Of a stretch of 64,000 nt of DNA, positions 44,007-53,651 are shown in pieces. This DNA is from Neptuniibacter halophilus. Its GTDB lineage: Bacteria; Pseudomonadota; Gammaproteobacteria; Pseudomonadales; Balneatricaceae. Location of the stretch: the NCBI RefSeq assembly GCF_030295765.1, contig NZ_AP027292.1, forward strand, positions 186,001 through 250,000, in the 5' to 3' direction. Below the pieces are notes generated by a model. The model saw nothing but the letters and a program-made list of their open reading frames with translations, ran no database searches and had not been told where the DNA came from. Every line of letters starts with the position of its first letter. Positions within the stretch are counted from its first letter, which is position 1. Made by a program: the position numbers and the translations under genes.

Positions 44007-45716
44007 ATGACAACGCCAGCTTCCATTCAGGCGGCCCTGCGCGGCGATAACGCCCTGCCCCTGCGACCCGTTGACCAGGTGATGAACCTGGAGCGTCTCG
44101 GCTCTATTCACCAGAGCCGGCTGAGTTTTATGCGTACTCTGGTACGTCGGATTATGCGGGAACGCTGGCAGATCAAACCTGTTCAGTTCAATCTGAATGA
44201 TCAGGGCTACGGCACCGTGATCTATGAGATCCACACCCCGAACAAGTGCTACAGCTTTGTCCTGTTTTCCGACTATCTGTCGCCTGAGGAACGCAATGAC
44301 CGTGTGATCGCGACTAAGTGGGATCTGACCATGGCACTGGTCGATGGCGAAGTAGATGATATCTATCTGGAAAAACTGCGTCAGAACGTACCATTACAGG
44401 AAGCAGGCCGGGTCGATGCCCGGGTGTTTGTGCTTTCCCGCGCAAATCGCAGTGCACGCAATTTTGATTATGTGGTCGCGCAACTGGCAAAAGGCGAACA
44501 ACCGGACGTAGAACAGATTGCAAAGGTTGGCTACCTGTACCGTACTACCGCCGTTTATGGCAGCGGCAAACTGGGCATGTCGGACTGGGAAAAGGTTGCC
44601 AGCCGGCACCCGGATTTTGCCCGCCCCTTTGCCGCAGAGATGTTTGTCTGCCTGATGCTGCGTAACTTCAGCCTGATTCAGGCGGAACATATCGCTCGCC
44701 ATCAGGCCCCGGAAACCTGCACACCCATGCTGCCCGAAGTGAAACGCTTTTTCGGTATCGGCAACTCCACCGGGCTGGGCATGGCTCCCTATCTGATCAA
44801 CCATCCGTTGCTGATTAACCAGTGGGTGGAGATGCGTGAGCTGGCGCTGGCCCGGGTCAGAGTGCTCGGCACCCTGAATCCACGCATTGCTGCTCAGTTT
44901 CAGGAGCTGCTGCAACGCTGCGCTGCCCACACCGCAGAAACCGTTACCGAAGATGAGTGGCAGACTGAAAATAACCGCCTGGTTCTGCAAGATCTGCAAC
45001 AGTTGCAACAACACTGCTCAGAGGGAGTCAGTGATTGGGACAGTTTGCTGAGATGGAGTGAACAGCACTGCTCCCTGCAGGGACAGGAGATGCTGGTTTC
45101 CATTCTGCTGGAACTGTACCCGGAGCTGGTCAATGAACTGGAAGATTACCACTGTGCTGAAGAGTTTCTCGATCTCGACCCGGTGATGCCCGTGAGCGAG
45201 CTGAAATCAGTGATCGAGCAACGCTATCGCTGGGCGCTGGATTACGACTTCAGCGAGGAAGGCAGCCGGGATATTTTCTGGTATCGCTCCGAGGAAAAAA
45301 TGGAACCGCGTTTAGGTAACGCCGCCGAAGAAGATGGTAAAGATAAGCAGATGGCGCTCGGCGTAGCCTATGCGGTACGTAAATGCTATGACCAACTTTC
45401 AGCCTACATCGCCGAACACCCGGACCACAGCACTGCCCGGTTTATGGTTGCACAGCCCAAACTGCGTGGCATCGTGCGCCGTATTCAGAGCATGAACCGC
45501 TGTATCTATGGTGACATTCAGGCCAACCTGCTGGATCGGGATATCCTGCCCATGCACCTGCTGCGCGCAAAACTGGCGTTTTTCGGGGTCGGAAAATTCG
45601 ATCCCCGTTCCCGGCTCTGGGTGCGCAACACCATGTTCCAGGGCGCCCCGCTGCTGGAAGATATTGGCCACTGCTTTAATGATGACTGGTTTATGCCGCT
45701 GGCACCTAAGGTTTGA
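44007..45716 (+). CDS. Conserved hypothetical protein (569 aa), unknown function
   Basis: A 569-residue, apparently soluble protein that I do not recognise. It has no signal peptide or membrane segment. Noticeable features are an N-terminal alpha/beta region (YGTVIYEIHTPNKCYSFVLFSDYL), a middle helical part with FFGIGNSTGLGMAPYLINHP, and an acidic, Trp-rich C-terminal part (DYDFSEEGSRDIFWYRSEEK). FGIGNSTGLGM is Gly-rich but not a clear nucleotide-binding loop. The ATG at 44007 is preceded by AGGATAATAAAA; 43980 is less well placed. It is 11 bp upstream of a DUF3726-like gene and clearly co-transcribed with it. Confidence 0.8.
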   Translation: MTTPASIQAALRGDNALPLRPVDQVMNLERLGSIHQSRLSFMRTLVRRIMRERWQIKPVQFNLNDQGYGTVIYEIHTPNKCYSFVLFSDYLSPEERNDRVIATKWDLTMALVDGEVDDIYLEKLRQNVPLQEAGRVDARVFVLSRANRSARNFDYVVAQLAKGEQPDVEQIAKVGYLYRTTAVYGSGKLGMSDWEKVASRHPDFARPFAAEMFVCLMLRNFSLIQAEHIARHQAPETCTPMLPEVKRFFGIGNSTGLGMAPYLINHPLLINQWVEMRELALARVRVLGTLNPRIAAQFQELLQRCAAHTAETVTEDEWQTENNRLVLQDLQQLQQHCSEGVSDWDSLLRWSEQHCSLQGQEMLVSILLELYPELVNELEDYHCAEEFLDLDPVMPVSELKSVIEQRYRWALDYDFSEEGSRDIFWYRSEEKMEPRLGNAAEEDGKDKQMALGVAYAVRKCYDQLSAYIAEHPDHSTARFMVAQPKLRGIVRRIQSMNRCIYGDIQANLLDRDILPMHLLRAKLAFFGVGKFDPRSRLWVRNTMFQGAPLLEDIGHCFNDDWFMPLAPKV

Positions 45717-45727
45717 GGAGAATCACC

Positions 45728-46477
45728 ATGCATGTCTCTATGACTGAACTGAAAGCGGCACTGCGCCGCTGCTTCGAAGCCACCGGCTATTTCGTTGGCA
45801 ATTATGAAGATGCCGCGAATATGATTCTCTGGCTGGAAAAACATGGCCTTAACGGACTTGGCGAACTGCAACGGGCACTCCCCTACATCAATCAGGATAG
45901 TGATAAACCGCTCAGCACGGTGGTCTATGAAGACAGTACCTCGGCAATCATCGACAGCCACGGCCGCAGCGCCCTGAACTGCATCGCCGCATCGGTGGAT
46001 CTGGCCCATGCCAAAGCACTGGAAACCGGCATTGCCACGGTTACAGTACACAACTGCCATAACCGGATGTTTATCCTTAAGGCACTGACCGATTGCGGTC
46101 GCCGGGGAATCAGCGTGGCCGCTTACTGGCGCAATGGCAGTCAGACCATCACCGAACATACCGCTGCGATAAAAGCCGGCGAGCGCTACCCCAGTTACAG
46201 CGAAGCCACCACCAGTCTGGCGGCCAGCAGTGAGGACCGGCAGGCCCTGACTATTGTCTGCAGCTCCCGGGTAGATCTCACCTCATCACTGCAGCAATCC
46301 AGCGGCAACCGAAATGTCAGCCACATCAGTGCCCGACAGATTAAGCTGAACAAGGAACAGAGCGTAGATTTCGGTATCGATATTGATCCTGCTGTCTGGT
46401 CTGAGATCAACCGGATCGGCGATGGCGTTCTGGTAGAAAACAGCGAACGCTCACGTCTCGGCGCTGGCGGTCGCTAA
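45728..46477 (+). CDS. DUF3726-like protein
   Basis: A 249-residue protein whose N-terminus (VSMTELKAALRRCFEATGYFVGNYEDAANMILWLEKHGLNGLGEL) resembles DUF3726 proteins and, more distantly, the first helices of the malate/L-lactate dehydrogenase-2 (YlbC/Ldh2) fold. The rest is alpha/beta with no recognised catalytic motif. GAGGAG precedes the ATG at 45728. Function unknown. The assignment to DUF3726 is by recollection of the N-terminal pattern and should be checked by a profile search. Confidence 0.65.
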   Translation: MHVSMTELKAALRRCFEATGYFVGNYEDAANMILWLEKHGLNGLGELQRALPYINQDSDKPLSTVVYEDSTSAIIDSHGRSALNCIAASVDLAHAKALETGIATVTVHNCHNRMFILKALTDCGRRGISVAAYWRNGSQTITEHTAAIKAGERYPSYSEATTSLAASSEDRQALTIVCSSRVDLTSSLQQSSGNRNVSHISARQIKLNKEQSVDFGIDIDPAVWSEINRIGDGVLVENSERSRLGAGGR

Positions 46478-46584
46478 GCCCCTTCTGCCCCGGCCCGCAG
46501 CAGGCTAAACTGGCTGCGGGCCCTCTCCTTGTCTGGTGCCGGGAACCGGCTTTTCCGCTCTGCATAATTCAGGCAATTATTCAC

Positions 46585-47319
46585 ATGCTCTACACTCCCA
46601 CTGACATACTGGCGCTGTTACTGGTCAGCGCCGGCATCAGCCTGCAAAGCTGGTTTGGTATCGGCTTTGGTCTGGTCGCCGCGCCGCTGCTCTACCTGAT
46701 TAATCCGGCCTATGTGCCGGCACCGGTGTTGATTCTTGGCTTTTGCCTCTCCCTGCTGATGGTCCGACGTACTCGCGGGCAGGTACAGTGGTCCCGGATT
46801 ACACCGGCAATACTGGCGCGACTCCCGGGAGCCTGGCTTGGCGCAGTGCTGCTGGCAGCGATTCCCGGCTGGAGTCTGAGCCTGTTATTTGGTGTCTGTC
46901 TTCTGGCTGCCGCAGGCCTGACCTGGCGCCTTTTCAAAGTCCGCGCGACGCGGCGGAACATGCTGGCAGGTGGCTTTTTCTCCGGACTGACCGGCACCGC
47001 CACCTCGATCGGCGGGCCACCCATTGCTCTCGTGTATCAGGAGCTAGACCGGATCGAAGCACGTAATGAGCTGGCGATGTTTTTCCTGCTTGGCACCCCG
47101 TTCTCCCTGCTGGCCCTGCTGCAACAGGGGGTATTGGATCTGGACAGTCTCCAGCTCAGCCTGAAGCTCCTGCCCGGCCTGCTACTGGGTTTCTGGATAG
47201 GTAACCGGTTCGATGGTCGTATCCCGGCAACCAGTGCGAAGCCGGTACTACTCAGCATTGCCTTACTTTCAGCTCTGCTGATTATCGGTAAAGGAATCAT
47301 CCAGTGGTGGCAGAGCTGA
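46585..47319 (+). CDS. TauE/SafE family anion exporter
   Basis: A 244-residue membrane protein with seven to eight segments. GIGFGLVAAPLLYLINP and GGFFSGLTGTATSIGGPPIALVYQ are the two family repeats. Members move sulfite, sulfoacetate or related organosulfur anions. No taurine or sulfonate genes are adjacent, so the substrate stays open. Confidence 0.9.
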   Translation: MLYTPTDILALLLVSAGISLQSWFGIGFGLVAAPLLYLINPAYVPAPVLILGFCLSLLMVRRTRGQVQWSRITPAILARLPGAWLGAVLLAAIPGWSLSLLFGVCLLAAAGLTWRLFKVRATRRNMLAGGFFSGLTGTATSIGGPPIALVYQELDRIEARNELAMFFLLGTPFSLLALLQQGVLDLDSLQLSLKLLPGLLLGFWIGNRFDGRIPATSAKPVLLSIALLSALLIIGKGIIQWWQS

Positions 47320-47321
47320 AG

Positions 47322-48536
47322 CTAAGACAAGGTTGGCTGGCGCGCCCGGCTCTGCTGCTCAAGCAACTCGATCAGAATCCGCTCGACATTACTGCCGCCG
47401 ATACCGATCCGCTCGCCCGGCGTGATTCCGGCCAGTGATGCCTCCGCCGCAGTATAATCTGCAGCAACGTAGCTGATAAGCGCATCAATCAGCACCAGCG
47501 AGAGCGTCCGGTTCGGACTTTGGGCCATTATATTCACTGTATCGTGACAGCGTTGTAGCCCGGCTTTATCTTCAGCCGAAGCGTAGAGCCCGGCCACATG
47601 CAGGGCGATAAACGGATGCCCCAGCATGTGCCAGACCTTATCGATATGCGCCTGAACCTCCTGATCCAGTGTCTGAACCTCACCGCTTTTGAGATAGTCC
47701 CTGAGCAGGAAACCAGCACAGTCAGCCAGCGTCAGAATCGGGCCGCAGGTTGTGGTTCGCGGCGAACAGTACTGCTGATAGCGACGGATCGCGGCTTCCC
47801 GCTCCCCCACCTGCCATTCGGAAAGCGCCAGATGCCACTGCACATGACCGTACATCTGTCCCTGCAACGCACCGTCGCCATACTGTTCTAACCAGTCGTG
47901 GAGTAACCGGGCAGATTCCTCCGCCGCGCCCTCATCATGCAGCAGATGGGCCAGCGCATGAATGCTGTAAAGCGCCTGCGGACGCAACGCTAATGCCCGC
48001 TCGAGCAGCGCCCTGCCGCGCTTATATTGCCCGGCCTCACTGGCGGCAAAACCGAGCCGGGCCAGCAGAGCCCAGTCGTCGGCCAGCGCCCCGGATACCG
48101 AATCGAAGAGCGTAAGCACGATATTCAGTTTGTCCGGACCGCCGTAAAAGAACAGATAACCGCCCAATTGCGCCAGTACCAGCCGGTCTGTTGGGTTGCG
48201 CCGCAGATACGCTTCAGCTTCGGCGCGGTTCTCTGCGGGCTGATCGATCAGGCCGATCAGAATCCGGATATGCTGTTGCTCAGGTTCAGATACAAGCCCG
48301 GCGGTGGCTTCTGCCTGCTGGCGGAACCGGTCCGCCCCCGCCTCACCACTGTCCTTGGCCACGCTGTAACGCGCGGCCGCGGCCAACGCAAATTCAGGGT
48401 CCAGTTGCAGGGCACGGTCGAGATTATCCGCAGCCCCGGATTCAGAGCCCAGCATCTGCTCCAGCGCAGTCCGGTATAAAACCTGAGCCTCGTCTGAGTG
48501 ACAGGTCAGTGGCTGAACAAGAGAGGAATCCTGCAT
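47322..48536 (-). CDS. TPR protein, TTC38-like
   Basis: A 404-residue soluble protein made of tetratricopeptide-like helical pairs. The arrangement, including HALAHLLHDEGAAEESARLLHDW and the final region HPFIALHVAGLYASAEDKAGLQRCHDTV, matches TTC38-type proteins found across bacteria and eukaryotes. Role unknown; TPRs mediate protein contacts. It overlaps no neighbour; its stop is 2 bp from the TauE stop. Confidence 0.85.
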   Translation of the reverse strand: MQDSSLVQPLTCHSDEAQVLYRTALEQMLGSESGAADNLDRALQLDPEFALAAAARYSVAKDSGEAGADRFRQQAEATAGLVSEPEQQHIRILIGLIDQPAENRAEAEAYLRRNPTDRLVLAQLGGYLFFYGGPDKLNIVLTLFDSVSGALADDWALLARLGFAASEAGQYKRGRALLERALALRPQALYSIHALAHLLHDEGAAEESARLLHDWLEQYGDGALQGQMYGHVQWHLALSEWQVGEREAAIRRYQQYCSPRTTTCGPILTLADCAGFLLRDYLKSGEVQTLDQEVQAHIDKVWHMLGHPFIALHVAGLYASAEDKAGLQRCHDTVNIMAQSPNRTLSLVLIDALISYVAADYTAAEASLAGITPGERIGIGGSNVERILIELLEQQSRARQPTLS

Positions 48537-48617
48537 CGGTGTACTCCTTACAGCGGGTATCCGGGCGTGGCGGCCCGATGACCACCGTATCAGCGTAGTA
48601 CAGGGGGAACCCTGCTG

Positions 48618-49184
48618 TTAGCTGCCGGGTTTCACGCCACTGCGTTCGACTATTTCGGTGGCAAAGCCATCGATTGATTGCTGGTTACGGCTGACCCAGT
48701 ATGCCTCAATGCCGGCACGGCCCTTCTGTTGCGCCCACTGGCTATGCTGACTGCGCTCCTCCTGATACTGAAACAGGGGCACCGAGGTACCGCAGGAAGC
48801 CTGTACCTGATCGATGCTTTGCACAAAGATCTGCCGGGCCGCCACGTACTCAGGAAACAGTGCTGAATACGCTGCCCATTCAGGATCATCAGGATGAAGC
48901 ACACGGGCGTTGCCGTAGGTTCGCAGAATCAGCGGTGCCCCATCAAAGGCACAGAACATCAGGGTCATACGCGGATTTTTCAGAACGTGGGCGGCAGACT
49001 CATTACCGCTGCCGGTCAGGTTCAGCCAGACAATGGTATTGGGGTCGATTACCCGCAATGAATCGGCGCCTTTGGGCGACAGGTTGACGTTGCCGGTCTC
49101 TGCCGCCGTGGCGACAAAATAGATTTTCTGTTCAGCAATAAAGCTTATCTGCTGATCGGTTAACTGAGAAAAAAGCTTACCCAT
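48618..49184 (-). CDS. Pyridoxamine 5'-phosphate oxidase-fold protein
   Basis: A 188-residue flavin-binding split-barrel protein. NVNLSPKGADSLRVIDPNTIVWLNLTGSGNESAAHVLKNPRMTLMFCAF is the conserved FMN-binding half. Members often reduce or oxidise small cofactors or quench flavins; the substrate is unknown. It does not have the residues of true PdxH. Confidence 0.85.
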   Translation of the reverse strand: MGKLFSQLTDQQISFIAEQKIYFVATAAETGNVNLSPKGADSLRVIDPNTIVWLNLTGSGNESAAHVLKNPRMTLMFCAFDGAPLILRTYGNARVLHPDDPEWAAYSALFPEYVAARQIFVQSIDQVQASCGTSVPLFQYQEERSQHSQWAQQKGRAGIEAYWVSRNQQSIDGFATEIVERSGVKPGS

Positions 49185-49230
49185 TTGCCTGAACCTCCTG
49201 TTACTACATTAAGGGCTATATCCCCCTCGA

Positions 49231-49476
49231 TCATCCGGGAACCTTCTCCAGTTCCTGAATCTGGTAACCCAGCTCCTCTACTTTTTCCTGCAACAGCAGA
49301 TGAGCGTCGGCCAGCCCCTGATTGTAAAAGTGGGGGCCAATCTCGGATGCGAAAAAATCGATCAGAAATTCAGCCTCAAAGCCACCAATCTCCTGATCGA
49401 GCTCGGCTTCAAAGTAGGCTTTGACTTTGCTGACCAGCCGCGCGGTCTGATCGTTACTGAATTTAATTTCACTCAT
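49231..49476 (-). CDS. DUF2164 protein
   Basis: An 81-residue protein matching DUF2164: KFSNDQTARLVSKVKAYFEAELDQEIGGFEAEFLIDFFASEIGPHFYNQGLADAHLLL. Function unknown. It is encoded alone. Confidence 0.88.
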   Translation of the reverse strand: MSEIKFSNDQTARLVSKVKAYFEAELDQEIGGFEAEFLIDFFASEIGPHFYNQGLADAHLLLQEKVEELGYQIQELEKVPG

Positions 49477-49551
49477 GATCTGTCCTTAAACGAGGGAATC
49501 CAGCCATTGTAGCAAACAATAAATAAGGGAGATGGCAGCGGTGAAAGCGCA

Positions 49552-49586
49552 GATAAAAAAAGGGGGAACAAGGTTCCCCCAAAACA
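49552..49586 (-). terminator. Terminator after the aminotransferase gene
   Basis: GGGGGAAC (49562-49569), AAG, GTTCCCCC (49573-49580); on the minus strand it is followed by T7. It closes the gabD-aminotransferase unit. Confidence 0.85.
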
Positions 49587-49696
49587 AACAAACGATCCAG
49601 GATGGACCAGAGCGTAGAGCCAAGGTACTCCGGAAACAGAGCGCCTATCGTAAATCAGGGTGGAAGCGATCCGCAGTGGTAGTCTCGGATCAGCAA

Positions 49697-49727
49697 CCGT
49701 CAGCCCCCCTGATCAGCAGGCTGACGG
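49697..49727. other. Second strong hairpin after the aminotransferase gene
   Basis: CCGTCAGCC (49697-49705) and GGCTGACGG (49719-49727) enclose a 13 nt loop. It lies between the aminotransferase stop and the terminator. No T-run follows; it may stabilise the 3' end of the transcript. Confidence 0.5.
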
Positions 49728-49750
49728 CTCTTGGGTTTTAGCGTCTGGAA

Positions 49751-51103
49751 TTAGTCTTCCAGCAGACCTTCGCGGGTCACGAAGTCCAGGGTGTCCTGCA
49801 GACCAAGCGAGAACTTCTCGATCATCTCATCGACCTGGGATTTGTCGATGATCAGCGGAGGACAGAACGCCAGAGAGGAACCCGCTACCGCGCGGGTGAT
49901 CATGCCGTGGTTCTGGCACGCCTGCATGGCGAAACCACCGACTGCACCACCCTCAAAGGCCTTACCGGTCTTCTTGTTGGCAACCATTTCAACCGCAGCG
50001 ATCATGCCCTTGCCGCGGATCTCACCCACCAGCGGGTGATCCTGGAATTCACGCAGACGTTTCTGCATGTATTCACCGATCTCAGCAGCATGACCAAAGA
50101 TGTTGTCACGCTCGTAGATCTCCAGCGTTTTCAGTGCAACCGCACAGGAAACCGGGTGACCGGAGTAGGTGTAACCGTGACCGAATACGCCGACCTGAGC
50201 GCTTGGCTCGATCATCGCTTCGTACATATCACCACGGATCGCAGAAGCACTGATTGGCATGTAAGCAGAAGAAAGCTGCTTCGCCATGGTCATCATGTCC
50301 GGCTTCTGGATGTTCATTGTGGTAGAACCGAAGTCATTACCGGTACGACCGAAACCGGTGATTACTTCATCTGCCCAGAACAGGATGTCGTACTTATTCA
50401 GGATCGCCTGAACCTTCTCGTAGTAACCTTTAGGCGGCACGATAACGCCGCTGGCACCGGTGATTGGCTCTGCGATGAAGGCAGCGATCGTGTCCGCGCC
50501 CTCTTTCAGAATCAACTGTTCCAGATTGTTGGTAATACGGTCAACAAACTGCTCTTCCGATTCGCCCTGCAGACGGCCACGGTAGTAATGTGGCGCATCA
50601 GTACGCAGGATACCCAGTGCTTCGAACGGCAGATCGAAGTGAGTGTGGTTAGGCGTCAGGCCGGTCAGAGACGCAGCCGCAACGGTTACTCCGTGGTAAG
50701 CACGTTCCCGGGCGATAATCTTGAATTTCTCAGGCTTACCGATCGCGTTGAAGTAGTAACGCAGCATTTTTACGTGGCTGTCGTTCGCATCACTACCGGA
50801 GTTACCGAAGAAGATCTTCGCGTTATCCATCGGCAGCATAGAAGACAGCTTTTCAGCCAGATCCATACCCACCTGGTGCGTTTTACCACCGAACATGTGG
50901 GAGTAAGAAAGCTGACCCATCTGCTGGTTTACGGTATCGATCAGCTCACGGTTGTTGTAACCCAGAGAGGTACACCACAGACCCGCCAGTGCTTCCAGAT
51001 ACTGCTTACCGTTGTTGTCGTAAACGTAAGCACCGTCACCACGCTCCAGAGTCAGAGTCTCTGTTGCTTTCAGGTTTGTAGTTGGATAGATAATTGTGCT
51101 CAT
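49751..51103 (-). CDS. Class III aminotransferase (polyamine/omega-amino acid type)
   Basis: A 450-residue PLP enzyme of the GabT/SpuC-like group. Conserved features are GLWCTSLGYN, NSGSDANDSHVKML, AEPITGASGVIVPP, FWADEVITGFGRTG and the Lys of the Schiff base in MTMAKQLSSAYMP. The start at 51103 gives the family N-terminus MSTIIYPTT. It is likely to move the terminal amino group of putrescine, GABA or a related amine to pyruvate or 2-oxoglutarate, feeding semialdehyde to the dehydrogenase encoded just upstream. It is separated from gabD by 11 bp. Confidence 0.9.
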   Translation of the reverse strand: MSTIIYPTTNLKATETLTLERGDGAYVYDNNGKQYLEALAGLWCTSLGYNNRELIDTVNQQMGQLSYSHMFGGKTHQVGMDLAEKLSSMLPMDNAKIFFGNSGSDANDSHVKMLRYYFNAIGKPEKFKIIARERAYHGVTVAAASLTGLTPNHTHFDLPFEALGILRTDAPHYYRGRLQGESEEQFVDRITNNLEQLILKEGADTIAAFIAEPITGASGVIVPPKGYYEKVQAILNKYDILFWADEVITGFGRTGNDFGSTTMNIQKPDMMTMAKQLSSAYMPISASAIRGDMYEAMIEPSAQVGVFGHGYTYSGHPVSCAVALKTLEIYERDNIFGHAAEIGEYMQKRLREFQDHPLVGEIRGKGMIAAVEMVANKKTGKAFEGGAVGGFAMQACQNHGMITRAVAGSSLAFCPPLIIDKSQVDEMIEKFSLGLQDTLDFVTREGLLED

Positions 51104-51114
51104 TTCAATGCCCC

Positions 51115-52572
51115 TCACAGACCGCCCAGGCAGATATATTTAGTTTCGAGATAGTCATCCAGGCCATACTTGGAACCTTCACGGCCCTGACCGGACTCTT
51201 TAACGCCACCGAAAGGAATAATTTCGGAGCTGATCATGGTCTCGTTAACACCGACCATGCCGTAATCAATACCCTCAGACACGCGCCAGATACGGCCCAG
51301 GTCGTTGGTGTATACGTAGGAAGCCAGACCAAACTCAGTGTCGTTGGCCATATCAATCGCTTCCTCTTCTGTTTCAAATTTGAAGATCGGCGCAACCGGG
51401 CCAAAGATCTCCTCTTTGAACAGACTCATATCCTGAGTAACGCCGGTCAGAATCGTTGGCTCGTAGAAGTGAGAACCCTGTTCGCTCACTTTACCGCCCA
51501 GCACAACCTCTGCACCTTCCGCTACCGCCGCATCAACTTTTGCGTGGATATCGGCCACTGCTTTCTCAGTAATCACCGGGCCGTGAGTCGTGCTCTCTTC
51601 CAGACCATTACCGATACGGAACTCTTTAACCGCGGCAGCAAACTTCTCGACGAAAGCGTCGTAGATACCGGCCTGAACCAGCAAACGGTTCGCACAGATA
51701 CAGGTCTGACCGGAGTTTCTGTATTTAGAAACCAGTGCACCGGCAACGGCTTTATCCAGATCAGCGTCATCAAATACGATCACCGGTGCGTTACCGCCCA
51801 GCTCCATCGAGGTGCGCTTAACGGTATCGGCACACTGTTTCATCAGCAGTTTGCCAACGCCGGTAGAACCGGTGAAAGTCACTTTCTTAACGATCGGGTT
51901 AGAGGTCATCTCACCACCGACGGCCGATGCAGTCGCACTTGGCAGTACGCTGAACAGACCAGCAGGCAGACCGGCACGCTCAGCCAGTTCCACCAGCGCC
52001 AGCGCAGACAGCGGCGTTTCCGCTGCAGGCTTGAGCACCATGGCACAACCAACCGCCAGTGCCGGCGCCACCTTACGGGTGATCATGGCATTCGGAAAAT
52101 TCCATGGCGTGATGGCCGCCACAACCCCTACCGGCTGCTTAATTACGATGCTGCGACGATCCTGAGTGGATGGCAGAACATCACCGTAAACACGCTTGCC
52201 TTCTTCAGCGAACCATTTCAGGAAGGACGCACCGTACATCACTTCGCCACGTGACTCGAACAGTGGCTTGCCCTGCTCTGCAGTCATCAGCACCGCCAGA
52301 TCTTCCTGGTTGTCCAGAATCAGTTGATGCCAGCGTTCCAGCAGGTCAGAGCGCTCTTTTGCCGGCAGCGCACGCCAGGATTTCATCGCTTTTTCCGCCG
52401 CTTCAATCGCCTGACGGGTCTGGCCTGCAGTCACGCTGGCCACTTCAGCAATGGTTTCTCCGGTTGCCGGGTTCAGTACGGGAAAGGTTACACCTTCTTC
52501 ACCGTCTACCCACTGACCATCAATGTAAGCCTGGGTTTTCAGCAGCCCGGCATCTTTCAACTGGATCGACAT
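51115..52572 (-). CDS. gabD: NAD(P)-dependent succinate-semialdehyde dehydrogenase
   Basis: A 485-residue aldehyde dehydrogenase of the GabD type that oxidises succinate semialdehyde to succinate. General base E257 (MELGGNAP) and nucleophile C291 (NSGQTCICANR) are present, as is the NAD loop VTFTGSTGVGK. The ATG at 52572 has AGGAG before it. It pairs with the aminotransferase gene to convert GABA to succinate. Confidence 0.94.
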   Translation of the reverse strand: MSIQLKDAGLLKTQAYIDGQWVDGEEGVTFPVLNPATGETIAEVASVTAGQTRQAIEAAEKAMKSWRALPAKERSDLLERWHQLILDNQEDLAVLMTAEQGKPLFESRGEVMYGASFLKWFAEEGKRVYGDVLPSTQDRRSIVIKQPVGVVAAITPWNFPNAMITRKVAPALAVGCAMVLKPAAETPLSALALVELAERAGLPAGLFSVLPSATASAVGGEMTSNPIVKKVTFTGSTGVGKLLMKQCADTVKRTSMELGGNAPVIVFDDADLDKAVAGALVSKYRNSGQTCICANRLLVQAGIYDAFVEKFAAAVKEFRIGNGLEESTTHGPVITEKAVADIHAKVDAAVAEGAEVVLGGKVSEQGSHFYEPTILTGVTQDMSLFKEEIFGPVAPIFKFETEEEAIDMANDTEFGLASYVYTNDLGRIWRVSEGIDYGMVGVNETMISSEIIPFGGVKESGQGREGSKYGLDDYLETKYICLGGL

Positions 52573-52627
52573 TCTTGTTATCTCCTGCACATTAGCAGCC
52601 CGCTACAATATGGGCTGCACACTATAT

Positions 52628-52678
52628 GCTCATTTATAGACCAGAATATTTATGGCTTATATAATGATTTAAATGAGC
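52628..52678. promoter_or_regulatory. Inverted repeat in the gabD/LysR intergenic region
   Basis: GCTCATTT (52628-52635) and AAATGAGC (52671-52678), an 8 bp perfect inverted repeat with a 35 bp spacer, within AT-rich DNA between divergent gabD and LysR. LysR proteins often bind such spaced half-sites to control both genes. Confidence 0.45.
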
Positions 52679-52727
52679 TTACATTTAGTTTTACAAAAGT
52701 AATTACTATTTTCCGGAGCGTTTTCCC

Positions 52728-53651
52728 ATGGGTCGCCGTAAAGCAGCACTGTCCGGCCAACTGGCAGATATCGATTTCCGCCTGCTACGGGTTTTTAAAT
52801 CCGTGGTTGAGGCCGGCGGTTTCAGCGCCGCTGAGCTGGAGCTCAATCTGGCCAACTCGACCATTACTAACTATATCTCCGATCTGGAGAAGCGCCTCGA
52901 CATGCGTCTCTGTGACCGCGGCCGCTCCGGCTTCGCCCTGACCGATCAGGGCCGGGTGGTCTATGAATCCACGCTGGAGTTACTGGCAGCGGTCGATCAT
53001 TTCCGCAACACCATCAACCGATCCCACAACCGGATACTGGGCAATCTGCATCTGGGTTTTGCCGAACATATGCTCGGTGCCCATGACTCCTGTATCACAG
53101 CGGCGCTGGATCGTTTCTCAACCGAGGCGCCGGACGTTAATATCCGGATCAGCACACTGGGCTCTGAAGAGGTGGCATCAGCACTGATGAATCACCAGAT
53201 CGATATCGGCATCACCGTACTCACCCGCCCCTACCCGGAGCTGAAAAGCCTGAAACTGTTTGAAGAGGATATGTTGCTGTTCTGCGCCCGCAGCCATCCA
53301 CTGTTTTATCGTGATCAGCCGATACCGCCGGAGGAGCTCAGCGAGCACCGCTTTATTGAATCCCCCCGCCTGCTGCCCGGACGCGAAACACACCCGGATA
53401 TGCGTGGCTGGAACAAACAGGCCAAAGCCCACCATCAGGAAGCCCGTGCATCGCTGATTCTGAGCGGGCACTATCTGGGCTTCCTGCCCCGCCATCTGGT
53501 ACAGAACTGGGGCCTGAGTGACGAGCTGCGCCCGCTTTTCGAAGAGCGATACGGTTATCGCAATACGTTTCAGGCCCTCTGGCGCGACACTCAACGCAAC
53601 CCGCTGATCACCAACCTGTTTATCGAGTGCCTGACCGAGTCCCTCGTCTGA
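52728..53651 (+). CDS. LysR family regulator of the polyamine/GABA cluster
   Basis: A 307-residue LysR protein: winged helix-turn-helix at about 15-75 (FKSVVEAGGFSAAELELNLANSTITNYISDLEKRL), then a periplasmic-binding-like effector domain. It is divergent from gabD, so it probably senses an amine, GABA or a semialdehyde and controls the surrounding catabolic genes. Confidence 0.92.
   Translation: MGRRKAALSGQLADIDFRLLRVFKSVVEAGGFSAAELELNLANSTITNYISDLEKRLDMRLCDRGRSGFALTDQGRVVYESTLELLAAVDHFRNTINRSHNRILGNLHLGFAEHMLGAHDSCITAALDRFSTEAPDVNIRISTLGSEEVASALMNHQIDIGITVLTRPYPELKSLKLFEEDMLLFCARSHPLFYRDQPIPPEELSEHRFIESPRLLPGRETHPDMRGWNKQAKAHHQEARASLILSGHYLGFLPRHLVQNWGLSDELRPLFEERYGYRNTFQALWRDTQRNPLITNLFIECLTESLV

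Noticed and set aside
52324..52941. 205-codon frame overlapping gabD and the LysR gene
   Set aside because: It is antisense to gabD and out of frame with the LysR gene, which has a complete helix-turn-helix and good codon use.
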